From positions 1 to 63,160 of the forward strand of contig NZ_JAHLPY010000016.1 of the NCBI RefSeq assembly GCF_018918155.1: DNA of 63,160 bases. The letters are read 5' to 3'. The notes under the pieces are model-generated. The model saw nothing but the letters and a program-made list of their open reading frames with translations, was not told where the DNA came from and did not search any database. The translations under genes were made by a program, and so were the position numbers. This document shows positions 8,173 through 16,553 of this stretch, piece after piece. The stretch is from Anaerostipes sp. MSJ-23. GTDB taxonomy: Bacteria; Bacillota; Clostridia; Lachnospirales; Lachnospiraceae. The stretch's first letter is position 1; each line of letters opens with the position of its first letter.

Positions 8173-10329
8173 TTACTCATTCATGTCTACGAGCTCATGA
8201 CGCTTATGACCAGTAAAAATGGCAACCGTTCTTGGTCTCATTAAATAAGAACCTTCAATTAATTTTTCCTCATTTTCTTCATAACAATAGTCTCCAACCT
8301 CATCTCCGTAAGTATCTGCGGTTAAATACCAATCCCCATATCCGTGAAGATCTGGGAGACGAATCTGTACTTCCTCCCAAAAAGCATTCACTGTCATATA
8401 AACAAGATCATCTTCTTGTTTTTCTTCATCAAATCCAGCAAAACTAATCGAAAATGTTTTTGCATCTTTTGGTAAGTTAACAATATCTGGATTAACATCA
8501 TGCAAACGAATTGGCTCCATTCCACACTCTGCTTCTTTTATTGTTTTACGGATTGCCGGATGTTTTTTGCGATAGGCAATCATAAATTTGAAAAATTCAA
8601 ACAAATTTTTGTTTTTTTCAAGATTATCCCAGTTCAACCATGAAATATCATTATCCTGGCAATAACTATTGTTATTTCCTCGTTTTGTATGTCCAAACTC
8701 ATCCCCCATAAGGAACATCGGCGTTCCACGGCTGCACATTAAAGTAGCGCAGGCATTACGAATCATCCGAAAACGTAATTTCAACACTTCCGGATCATCG
8801 GTTTCGCCCTCAATACCACAGTTCCAGCTTCGATTATCATTGGAACCATCTGTGTTATTCCATCCATTGGCTTCATTATGTTTTTCATTATATGAATAGA
8901 GATCATACATCGTAAATCCATCATGACATGTAATAAAATTCACACAGGAATCATATCCAGCATAACGATCATTATGTCCTCCATAATAACCTCCATATAA
9001 ATCGCCAGAACCTGCAAAACTCCAAGCGGCATTCCATGATTCCCAGAAATCTCCTTTTAGAAAACTACGAACAGCGTCACGGTATCTTCCATTCCATTCT
9101 GCCCATCGCTGACTTGCTGGAAAACTTCCGACTTGATACATTCCACCTGCATCCCATGCCTCTGCAATCAATTTAACATTCCTCAAAATAGGATCACATG
9201 CTAGTGTCTGTAATAATGGCGGATGATCCATAGGTTCCCCATATTCATTTCTTCCAAGAATACTTGCAAGATCAAATCGGAAACCATCAATGCGATAATT
9301 AATTGTCCAATATCGAAGACATTCAAGAATCATCTGCTGTACAATTGGCTGATTACAATTCAATGTATTTCCACAGCCGCTGAAATTATAATATTTTCCA
9401 TCACTAGAGAGAATATAATAAATATTATTATCAATTCCTTTAAAACTAAATGTTGGTCCATGTTCATCCCCTTCTGCCGTATGATTAAATACGACATCGA
9501 GAATAACTTCAATTCCATGTTCATGAAGAGCTTTAATCATTGTTTTTAATTCAAGCCCTTCTTTATGAGCTACATCTTTTGCTGCATAACTTGTGTTTGG
9601 AGAAAAATAACTTACCGTATTATATCCCCAATATTCCAAAAGTTCTTTTCCATTGACTTCACGTGCATTGATTGTTTCATCAAATTCAAAAATAGGCATC
9701 AGCTCTACTGCATTTACACCAAGTTCTTTTAAATAAGGAATTTTTTCCATAACTCCGGCAAAAGTTCCTTTTTGCTCTACACCAGAAGTCTCATGCTGAG
9801 TAAAACCGCGAACATGCATCTCATAAATAATCAAGTCATTCATTTTTCTCCTAGACTGCGGAAGATCTCCCCAGTCAAATACATCTTTTACGACTCGCGC
9901 ATGATAGATTCCTTTTCGCTTTTTTCCCCAGGTTCTCTGTCCTGCTACTGCTTTTGCATACGGATCCAAAAGAATATTCTTCTTATCAAACAATAATCCT
10001 TTTGACGGATCATACTCTCCGTCAATTCGATAGGCATATTCAAATGTTTCAACGTCCAGATCATATACGATCATCGAATAAACATCCCCAATCTTATAAG
10101 ATTCGGGAAATGGAATTACTGCATACGGTTCTTCTTCTCCTTTATGGAATAAAAGAAGTTCACAGCTTGTTCCTCCATGTGTGTGAATGGTAAAATTAAT
10201 GCCTATCGGCAATTCTGTAGCGCCATTTAAGTCAAACATTCCAGGCCGCACCCAATATCCTTCTACCTGCATCATTGGGCAAACCGATACTGAATGTTTG
10301 AGCATATCATTATCAAAATATCGTTTCAC
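8173..10329 (-). CDS. glgX: Glycogen debranching enzyme (GlgX/isoamylase type)
   Basis: A 718-residue GH13 enzyme that hydrolyses alpha-1,6 branches in glycogen or limit dextrin. An N-terminal beta-sandwich (CBM48-like) of about 140 residues precedes the catalytic barrel. Conserved regions are DVVFNHTAEG, GFRFDLAS (nucleophile Asp), AEAWD (acid Glu) and NFITCHDG. The NEANGWNNTDGSNDNRSWNC loop is typical of the GlgX/TreX group. Translation starts at GTG with GGAG 6 bases upstream. It is the only glycogen gene in the window. Confidence 0.93.
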   Translation of the reverse strand: MKRYFDNDMLKHSVSVCPMMQVEGYWVRPGMFDLNGATELPIGINFTIHTHGGTSCELLLFHKGEEEPYAVIPFPESYKIGDVYSMIVYDLDVETFEYAYRIDGEYDPSKGLLFDKKNILLDPYAKAVAGQRTWGKKRKGIYHARVVKDVFDWGDLPQSRRKMNDLIIYEMHVRGFTQHETSGVEQKGTFAGVMEKIPYLKELGVNAVELMPIFEFDETINAREVNGKELLEYWGYNTVSYFSPNTSYAAKDVAHKEGLELKTMIKALHEHGIEVILDVVFNHTAEGDEHGPTFSFKGIDNNIYYILSSDGKYYNFSGCGNTLNCNQPIVQQMILECLRYWTINYRIDGFRFDLASILGRNEYGEPMDHPPLLQTLACDPILRNVKLIAEAWDAGGMYQVGSFPASQRWAEWNGRYRDAVRSFLKGDFWESWNAAWSFAGSGDLYGGYYGGHNDRYAGYDSCVNFITCHDGFTMYDLYSYNEKHNEANGWNNTDGSNDNRSWNCGIEGETDDPEVLKLRFRMIRNACATLMCSRGTPMFLMGDEFGHTKRGNNNSYCQDNDISWLNWDNLEKNKNLFEFFKFMIAYRKKHPAIRKTIKEAECGMEPIRLHDVNPDIVNLPKDAKTFSISFAGFDEEKQEDDLVYMTVNAFWEEVQIRLPDLHGYGDWYLTADTYGDEVGDYCYEENEEKLIEGSYLMRPRTVAIFTGHKRHELVDMNE

Positions 10330-10437
10330 TGTATTCTCCTATCTTCTTCTGTATACTTTACCCTGTTTTTATTAAACCACAGAAAAAGATCTCTCACAAG
10401 TCCTCCTCCCCATTTTTTATTTATATGATACTATTTA

Positions 10438-11511
10438 TTATTCAAATATTAATCTACAAAAAGCTTCTATAGATTGTCTTAAAATACAATCTGGATATTC
10501 ATAAAATTGTGTATGCAGAGCCGGACAGTCTTCTCCCGCTCCAATTCCAAAAAAAGCCCCTTTGCATCTTTTTAAATAATGGCCAAAATCTTCACTCCAA
10601 CGCATTGGCTCTTTTAAACTCTGTCCATTACAGCATTGTAATACTTTTTTTACACATTCCTCATTGTTTTCTGTTGCCGGAAATACATCTTGTTCTTTTA
10701 TCTTAAATTTTAAATTTTCTTCCTTGGCTACATTTCGTGCATAATGAACAACCTTTTCTTTTAAATTCTCAAGATCTTTATTTTTCTCTGCCCGCAAAGT
10801 AAGCCACACCTGTGCATCGGCTGCTGCAGCCCCAAATGCTTTTTCTCCCATAGAAACACCTATTACCGTACAAAGTGTCATAGACTCATAAAATTTTTGA
10901 TTCGAAATTTCAGGGAGAGCACAAAGAAACTTTCCAACAGCCAACGCTGGTGAAATACCATATTCTGGATACGCTGCATGTGCTGCTGCACCCTGAAAAC
11001 TAAGAATCAATCCTTCAGATCCACAGGCAAAGGTTCCTTCTTTTATATAAACCTGTCCTTTCGAAAATCCTGGAAGATTATGCATTCCATAAATTTCTTC
11101 AATCGATTCTTTTTGGAAAATTTCTGTACATGGAAATGCCCCCTCTCCGGTTTCTTCTGCCGGCTGAAACAATAAAAAAACATCTCTGTCAGGTTTTTGT
11201 TCTTCCAGTATCATGGCGACACCGCAAAGAACTGCCGCATGTCCGTCATGTCCACATAAATGTGCTGCCGTACCATCTGGTCTGGCAAGCGCATCATAAT
11301 CAGCCCGAAGCACAATCCCTCTATTTTTTCTACCTTCTGAACGACAGGCAACATAGAACCCCCTCCCGCATGGATTTATTTCAAAATTTGTAAACTCTTT
11401 CAAAAATCGAATAAGAGTTTCCTTTGTTTTTACTTCCTGACCAGAAATTTCTGCACATTGATGTAATTGTTTCCGTAATCTTTTTATTTTATTTAACAAT
11501 TCCTCTCTCAT
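10438..11511 (-). CDS. M20-family amidohydrolase
   Basis: A 357-residue metallopeptidase of the M20D (hippurate / indoleacetate-amino acid hydrolase) type. Metal-binding motifs are LCGHDGHAA near residue 80 and QPAEETGEG near 117. A dimerisation insert containing GAAAHAAYP follows. The family cleaves N-acyl amino acids; the exact substrate is unknown. It overlaps the upstream TIGR04076 gene by 4 bases, so they form an operon. Confidence 0.87.
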   Translation of the reverse strand: MREELLNKIKRLRKQLHQCAEISGQEVKTKETLIRFLKEFTNFEINPCGRGFYVACRSEGRKNRGIVLRADYDALARPDGTAAHLCGHDGHAAVLCGVAMILEEQKPDRDVFLLFQPAEETGEGAFPCTEIFQKESIEEIYGMHNLPGFSKGQVYIKEGTFACGSEGLILSFQGAAAHAAYPEYGISPALAVGKFLCALPEISNQKFYESMTLCTVIGVSMGEKAFGAAAADAQVWLTLRAEKNKDLENLKEKVVHYARNVAKEENLKFKIKEQDVFPATENNEECVKKVLQCCNGQSLKEPMRWSEDFGHYLKRCKGAFFGIGAGEDCPALHTQFYEYPDCILRQSIEAFCRLIFE

Positions 11512-11825
11512 TCTTGTGCCTCCTCATCTAATGCTTCAATCAAAAAACTAACTGGCCGAAACCCATCATTACAAGAAATCATAGCCGATTTATCATTTTT
11601 CATCCAACCATTATAAAAGTTGCTCCCTCCATGAGACAATGTCATCACAAAAGCAGACATACTTTCCCATGCACTATCACACATTCCATCCGGCTTTTTC
11701 CATCCATTTGCAATAAAAACCTGTCCAATTTTCATATCACATGCATGTTCGATCGGATTTTCATACTGTTCCATTAAATCTGGATAAGAAGCCATGCGCA
11801 TCACGGTAATCTTACATTTTTTCAT
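11508..11825 (-). CDS. TIGR04076-family protein
   Basis: A 105-residue protein that fits the TIGR04076 family: KKCKITVMRM at the N-terminus, KPDGMCDSAWESM in the middle, and SCNDGFRPVSFLIEA near the end. No function is known for the family. AAGGAGG lies just before two consecutive ATGs, and I use the second because its spacing is better. It is coupled to the amidohydrolase. Confidence 0.75.
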   Translation of the reverse strand: MKKCKITVMRMASYPDLMEQYENPIEHACDMKIGQVFIANGWKKPDGMCDSAWESMSAFVMTLSHGGSNFYNGWMKNDKSAMISCNDGFRPVSFLIEALDEEAQE

Positions 11826-11882
11826 CATTTCCTCCTTTATTTTGCATATTTTTATTTTAACACAATGAAACAGAAAAAAAAT

Positions 11883-11903
11883 ACGTCTGAATTTACCAGA
11901 CAT
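11883..11903 (-). terminator. Leader terminator of the TIGR04076-amidohydrolase operon
   Basis: ACGTCTG / CAGACAT (7 bp, one U-G in the minus-strand RNA) followed by ATTTTTTTT. It lies between the probable promoter at 12007-12034 and the first gene, so it could attenuate the operon. Confidence 0.55.
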
Positions 11904-12006
11904 ATCTTTCTTAAAACCGTGTACTCTTTTTTGAAATATAAACTAATAATGTCCCGTTCCTTCATATCCTTACTACATCCATCACTGCATTTTCTCTTCT
12001 TACTTT

Positions 12007-12034
12007 TTTATACATTTATCATAACGCATGACAA
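12007..12034 (-). promoter_or_regulatory. Probable promoter of the amidohydrolase operon
   Basis: TTGTCA (12029-12034) and TATAAA (12007-12012) on the minus strand with a 16-base spacer. The predicted leader is about 170 bases long and contains a terminator hairpin. Confidence 0.5.
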
Positions 12035-12042
12035 TAAAAAAA

Positions 12043-12080
12043 GAGAATTCTATCCAGATAATGAAACTGATAGAATTCTC
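12043..12080. terminator. Intrinsic terminator after PAP2 gene
   Basis: A perfect 12-bp stem (GAGAATTCTATC / GATAGAATTCTC) flanked by A and T tracts on both sides, ending the PAP2 transcript. Confidence 0.8.
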
Positions 12081-12087
12081 TTTTTAC

Positions 12088-12750
12088 TTACCAGCTTTTT
12101 ACCTCTGAACGTCGGTATGAAAGACTGGGTATCGTTACATAATATAACTGATAGCAGATGGCATACAAAATTGCCGCAAAAATCACATCTACAATACTAT
12201 GCTGTTTTAGCAACATTGTTGACATAATAATTAAAATAGTTAGTACCTGTGCTGACCGTTTGATCCATGGTCTGATATTTTTATTTTTTATAATTGCCAA
12301 ACAGCAGGCCAATGAATTAAAGACATGAATACTCGGCAATACGTTCGTCGGTGTATCCGCATGATAAATATATTGCACTGCTTTTATAAAAATACTATCT
12401 CCAGTCAGTGTTGGCCGAAGATCCTGACCGTTTGGAAAAACCAAAGAAATTACCAAAAAGAGGGTCATTCCCGTTCCAAGGGTAATTAACAACTGATAAT
12501 ATTCATCTTTTTTATGGCTAAAAAAAGCAAAATAAATCAGTGTTACTGTAATAAAAGCGAACCATAAAATATAAGGTACAACAAAATATTCACAAAATGG
12601 AATTTGATCATCGATTGCTGTATGAACAATGTATGGATGTGTATTTCTTTCTTCTATATAAGAAAAAACACTCATATAAAAAATAGAATATATTAACACG
12701 ACTAATACATGCCCATGTTTTTTCATCTTTTGAATTAATTTTTCCCACAT
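12088..12750 (-). CDS. PAP2-superfamily membrane phosphatase
   Basis: A 220-residue integral membrane protein with about six hydrophobic helices. The PAP2 active-site motifs are present in order: the KxxxxxxRP-like segment near GQDLRP (about 112-117), PSIH (about 143-146), and a KQHSIVD segment with the second catalytic histidine (about 187-193). PAP2 enzymes remove phosphate from lipid phosphates such as phosphatidate or undecaprenyl diphosphate. The exact lipid is unknown. Confidence 0.83.
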   Translation of the reverse strand: MWEKLIQKMKKHGHVLVVLIYSIFYMSVFSYIEERNTHPYIVHTAIDDQIPFCEYFVVPYILWFAFITVTLIYFAFFSHKKDEYYQLLITLGTGMTLFLVISLVFPNGQDLRPTLTGDSIFIKAVQYIYHADTPTNVLPSIHVFNSLACCLAIIKNKNIRPWIKRSAQVLTILIIMSTMLLKQHSIVDVIFAAILYAICYQLYYVTIPSLSYRRSEVKSW

Positions 12751-12846
12751 ATTTATAAACTCCTGTTTCTTTATGACGGACCTTTTCGAATATTGTAAAA
12801 CATTTTCCAGATGAATTCAAGGGCACAGCTTTGTGTGCTATAATTT

Positions 12847-13641
12847 CTATTCCAAATTTCGATTAAAACGTTGATTTAACTCTTTTTCATTTTTTACACT
12901 TTCATCAAAATCATAGATCATATAAATCGCCACTGGTACCGCATGTAAATAAATATCCAAAAGCTCCCGATTGGTTTGTTTACATTTTAGATTCTCTTTT
13001 CTTTGATTCATCAATCCTTTCATTTCTCCATATTTGCCGACAAACCTCATTCCTTGATTGATCATGCCTTGTTTCACAGGACATGGTGCAGTAAACAATT
13101 TCTTTACAAACTTCATCCATTTTAGAGACTTCTGAATGGTTTCTTCATCTGCAATTTCTCCATAAAATGGTTCCATTGCCTGCGCTGTTATTCGATCAGT
13201 ATAAACTTTTTTCGCATAAGGATAACGGAATGGATTTTTCCCATCCATTTTTAAAAGTCTTTTCTCATATTCTTCTTCAATTTCCAGATGAGCAACTCCT
13301 ATCTTCTTCACCATCTGCTCTACATAATGATGACTCTCACTATCTAATATAAAATGACAGATAAAACCAAGAAGATAAGCATATTCTTTGCTCTCCCTTC
13401 CCTTTTCCTTTATCACCCCAATCGCATGTTCAAAAAATGGCAACGCCGACTGATAATGAATAGCATATCCATAGTCAGAAACTCTATTTTTCTTATAAGC
13501 TTTATAAAAGAAAAATACATCCGGACCCTGGAGTCCCATTTGAAATGGCCCTTTATATTTTCTTATGATCGTTTTTAATTCTTTATTCAAATTTCGAAAA
13601 ACACTAATACCAAAACGATAATGAGCATAAAATGCTGGCAT
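12847..13641 (-). CDS. Zinc-dependent phospholipase C-like protein
   Basis: A 264-residue cytoplasmic protein of the zinc-dependent phospholipase C fold (PF00882 type). N-terminal AHYRFG and GPD near 41 and the central FICHFILDSESHHYVE contain the His/Asp residues expected to bind zinc. No signal peptide is seen, unlike secreted clostridial phospholipases C, so this belongs to the uncharacterised intracellular group. Confidence 0.75.
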   Translation of the reverse strand: MPAFYAHYRFGISVFRNLNKELKTIIRKYKGPFQMGLQGPDVFFFYKAYKKNRVSDYGYAIHYQSALPFFEHAIGVIKEKGRESKEYAYLLGFICHFILDSESHHYVEQMVKKIGVAHLEIEEEYEKRLLKMDGKNPFRYPYAKKVYTDRITAQAMEPFYGEIADEETIQKSLKWMKFVKKLFTAPCPVKQGMINQGMRFVGKYGEMKGLMNQRKENLKCKQTNRELLDIYLHAVPVAIYMIYDFDESVKNEKELNQRFNRNLE

Positions 13642-13670
13642 AAATTTTTCACTCCTTTTTTATTTTTGAA

Positions 13671-13701
13671 AAGAGAACCAGTATTGCCCACTGATTCTCT
13701 T
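13671..13701 (-). terminator. Terminator of the apbE operon
   Basis: AAGAGAA-CAGT / ACTG-TTCTCTT stem with one mismatch, followed on the minus strand by a T-rich tract. It lies just after the ApbE stop codon. Confidence 0.7.
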
Positions 13702-13705
13702 TGAT

Positions 13706-14779
13706 CTATTTTACAATCTTATAATCGTCGTTTGTCAATGAAAAGTCAAGACCATCACTGACATAGACATTTTTCTTTTTATCTACAAAAATTGCTTTTG
13801 CATGATACTTTTTTAGCAATTTCTGACTTTTTTTCACGCCAAGAATAAAGCAAGCTGTTGAAAGACCATCACTATTTATCCCAGAATTACATACAATGGT
13901 ACAGGATGTAATATTAGTCTCTGCGGAATATCCGGTTTTAGGATCAAGAATATGAAAATATTTCTTTCCTGTTTTTTTATCAATAAAATATTTTTCATAA
14001 TCGCCGGATGTAGAAATACATGTTCCACCGCTGACTTTTACTCCGCCAAGAACTTCTCCATCTTTTCCGTATGGATCCTGAATCCCTACATTCCAATCAC
14101 TTCCATCCAATTTTTGTCCATAAACAAGAATGCTTCCACCAAGTGCTACCATCGCACCTGTAATATCTTTCTTCTTTTTTAAAAATTCCCATGCTACATC
14201 TGTTCCAATTCCTTTTCCATATGCACCAAGATCAAATTTTGTTTTTTCATCTTTTGCTTTCAGATTTCCTTTGGAATCAATCGTTACATGACGACTATTA
14301 TCCGAAAGTCCACTATTCACTGCTTTTTTAATGTCTGAAGCTTTTGGAAGAGACGGATGGTCTGATTCAAAATTCCATAATTGTGTTAACTGACCAATGG
14401 ATGGATCAACCGTTCCACGACCATCCTCATAAGAATCCTTGCTTAACTTAAGAGCTTGTAAAAGCCATGACTTTAGGGGTTCTTTAATTTTAGCTTTTCC
14501 CTGATTTTTTGCAACTTCACGATTAACCTTGGAAAGTTGAGACCCCTTTATTCTCCAAGAAATCTGTTCCTTTTCTAGTTTTTTTACTTTAGAAATAATT
14601 TCCTGTTCCGTTTTTTCTAAAGAATCGCTCTTTCCGTAAAGAGTAATATTCGTCACCGTTCCCATCGCAAAATCTGTATGACTATATGATTCTTCTTTCT
14701 TCTGACAGCCCGTAAAACTTGCAACAATCAATGCCAAACTCAAAAAAGTGACTGCTATTTTTTTTCCTTTTAATCTCAT
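13706..14779 (-). CDS. apbE: FAD:protein FMN transferase (ApbE), lipoprotein
   Basis: A 357-residue ApbE-type enzyme that attaches FMN from FAD to a Thr or Ser of target flavoproteins. The N-terminus is a lipoprotein signal with lipobox FTGC near 23-26, so it acts on the outer face of the membrane. DPSIGQLTQLW, GAYGKG, LGGSILVYG and FHILDPKTGY are conserved flavin and Mg2+ sites. Start MRLKGKK is set by AAGGAG. It closes an operon with a Gx transporter-like and a NusG-II protein, as in flavin-based extracellular electron-transfer loci. Confidence 0.93.
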   Translation of the reverse strand: MRLKGKKIAVTFLSLALIVASFTGCQKKEESYSHTDFAMGTVTNITLYGKSDSLEKTEQEIISKVKKLEKEQISWRIKGSQLSKVNREVAKNQGKAKIKEPLKSWLLQALKLSKDSYEDGRGTVDPSIGQLTQLWNFESDHPSLPKASDIKKAVNSGLSDNSRHVTIDSKGNLKAKDEKTKFDLGAYGKGIGTDVAWEFLKKKKDITGAMVALGGSILVYGQKLDGSDWNVGIQDPYGKDGEVLGGVKVSGGTCISTSGDYEKYFIDKKTGKKYFHILDPKTGYSAETNITSCTIVCNSGINSDGLSTACFILGVKKSQKLLKKYHAKAIFVDKKKNVYVSDGLDFSLTNDDYKIVK

Positions 14780-14790
14780 GATAAGCTCCT

Positions 14791-15288
14791 TTAACAAAAC
14801 AGACTTTTGGGGAGTTTTTTTACAAGAATCCCTGTTAAAACACCAATCACAACTCCAGCGATCGTTCCAGTGATAAGTAATACAGGTGCATAATAGTAAA
14901 TTCTTGCATTTTCCATCAATAATACTGCAACACTCAGCTGACCAATATTATGTGCAACCCCTCCGCCAACACTAATACCGACCGTTGAAAATCCATGGAT
15001 TTTTTTTAGTAAAAGCATTACCAAAAGACTTAAAATCCCACCTGCCAGACTATAAGCAATTGTCATTGGGTTTCCAAATAAAAAACCTACAAGGAAAATC
15101 CTCATAATAGAGATTATCAGAGTCCGCTGCCAAGTAGAAAAAAATAAAAGTACCATAACGACTGCATTCGCAAGTCCTATTTTTACTCCTGGAATTCCAA
15201 TAGGAATCGGGATTAATACTTCAATATAGGATACAACGAGCGCAAGGGCTAAAAATAATCCATCGGTTGCTAATCTTTTTGTTGACAT
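14791..15288 (-). CDS. Gx transporter family membrane protein
   Basis: A 165-residue, very hydrophobic protein with about five helices and many glycines (VGISVGGGVAHNIGQ). It belongs to the family variously named Gx transporter or heptaprenyl diphosphate synthase component I. Members often neighbour NusG-II proteins and ApbE, and in Listeria-type electron-transfer loci a related pair is called EetB/EetA. That link is from family knowledge, not proved here. Confidence 0.8.
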   Translation of the reverse strand: MSTKRLATDGLFLALALVVSYIEVLIPIPIGIPGVKIGLANAVVMVLLFFSTWQRTLIISIMRIFLVGFLFGNPMTIAYSLAGGILSLLVMLLLKKIHGFSTVGISVGGGVAHNIGQLSVAVLLMENARIYYYAPVLLITGTIAGVVIGVLTGILVKKLPKSLFC

Positions 15289-15296
15289 ATTTTCTC

Positions 15297-15665
15297 CTAT
15301 CTTGTCATTCCATCCAATTCCTGATCATCCTTATCGGAGGAGACTTCTATAACTACTTTATGCGGTAAACATACAATGGTCTCTCCAGATTTTTCAATTG
15401 CCTTATGTTTATGACAAATTTGATCTGGACAATCCGCTTTTTCCATCGTAACCTTTCCATCTTTAATCTTCATCACATTCAACCCACTTTTTGTTGGAAT
15501 CTTATATGTCTGATTTTTAGATAAAGTTGTCCGATATACTTCATTCCCATTAATTGTAACAATCACTTCTTTTCCATCTTTCTGTTTCCACTTCATAACA
15601 CCAAAACCAAAAAGAGCAAGCAGTAAAACTATAACAATCAATATGATATCTTTTCTTTTTATCAT
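15297..15665 (-). CDS. NusG domain II-containing membrane-anchored protein
   Basis: A 122-residue protein with an N-terminal transmembrane helix (residues 6-24) and an extracellular NusG domain II-like fold. CPDQICHKHKAI contains a Cys pair and histidines typical of the family; a second Cys occurs in VCLPHKVVIEV. It starts inside the stop of the sirtuin gene (ATGA overlap). Its partners are the Gx transporter and ApbE. Confidence 0.82.
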   Translation of the reverse strand: MIKRKDIILIVIVLLLALFGFGVMKWKQKDGKEVIVTINGNEVYRTTLSKNQTYKIPTKSGLNVMKIKDGKVTMEKADCPDQICHKHKAIEKSGETIVCLPHKVVIEVSSDKDDQELDGMTR

Positions 15666-16396
15666 GATCTTACCTTAATTTGTCCTAAAACTTCTCCGAT
15701 TGGGTCTGTTATACATAAATCTGCCTGTTTATCCCTAGAGGTTGCATCACGATTTAATACCGCCAAATATTTTCCGCGGAAATAGTCAATCATTCCGGCT
15801 GCCGGATAAACAACAAGAGAGGTTCCTCCAATAATTAACATATCCGCATCAGCAATTGCATTGATCGCTCCCTGCATAATATTACCATCTAGCCCCTCTT
15901 CATATAGAACAACATCTGGTTTAATAATACCTCCACATTCTTCACAGTAAGGAATACCTTTCGTTTTCATAACATAATTTACATCATAAAATCGATGACA
16001 TTTCTCACAATAATTGCGATGAACACTTCCATGAAGCTCATATACTTTTTTACTTCCTGCCATCTGATGCAATCCATCAATATTCTGTGTGACAATGGCT
16101 GAAAGTTTCCCTGCTTTTTCTAATTCTGCAAGTTTTAAATGCGCTTTGTTTGGTTTTGCGTCTAAAAATACCATTTTATTTTTATAAAAATCAAAAAATT
16201 CTTCGGTATGTTGTACATAAAAACTATGACTTACCATAACTTCCGGTGGATATTTATAAGTCTGATGATACAAACCATCCGTGCTTCGAAAATCTGGTAT
16301 ATGACTCTCTGTCGAAACACCTGCGCCTCCGAAAAATACAATCTTATGACTTTCATCAATCATCTGTTGAAGTTTTGCTATTTTTTCTTGATCCAT
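15662..16396 (-). CDS. cobB: NAD-dependent protein deacylase (sirtuin)
   Basis: A 244-residue SIR2-family enzyme that removes acetyl or other acyl groups from lysines using NAD+. NAD-binding GAGVSTESHIPDFRS begins near residue 19, TQNIDGLH near 104, and the catalytic histidine is in ELHGSV near 120. Four zinc-binding cysteines are in CEKC and CEEC. It heads the operon with the NusG-II, Gx and ApbE genes. Confidence 0.93.
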   Translation of the reverse strand: MDQEKIAKLQQMIDESHKIVFFGGAGVSTESHIPDFRSTDGLYHQTYKYPPEVMVSHSFYVQHTEEFFDFYKNKMVFLDAKPNKAHLKLAELEKAGKLSAIVTQNIDGLHQMAGSKKVYELHGSVHRNYCEKCHRFYDVNYVMKTKGIPYCEECGGIIKPDVVLYEEGLDGNIMQGAINAIADADMLIIGGTSLVVYPAAGMIDYFRGKYLAVLNRDATSRDKQADLCITDPIGEVLGQIKVRS

Positions 16397-16479
16397 TTTT
16401 CTCCCTCCATTTTTATTAAAATATGCTTATTTCAATCACTTATTTTATCAAAATTCTATCTTTTATTCTACAAGAAAAA

Positions 16480-16502
16480 AAGGCCCTTTGTAAAGGAGCC
16501 TT
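16480..16502 (-). terminator. Terminator after FGGY kinase gene
   Basis: AAGGC-CCTTT / AAAGG-GCCTT stem with one bulge, followed on the minus strand by TTTTTTT. Ends the riboflavin/kinase transcript. Confidence 0.7.
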
Positions 16503-16553
16503 CTTTTGATTTACCTATTATTTAGAAATTTTCTCTTTCTTTTTTTCAAATTT

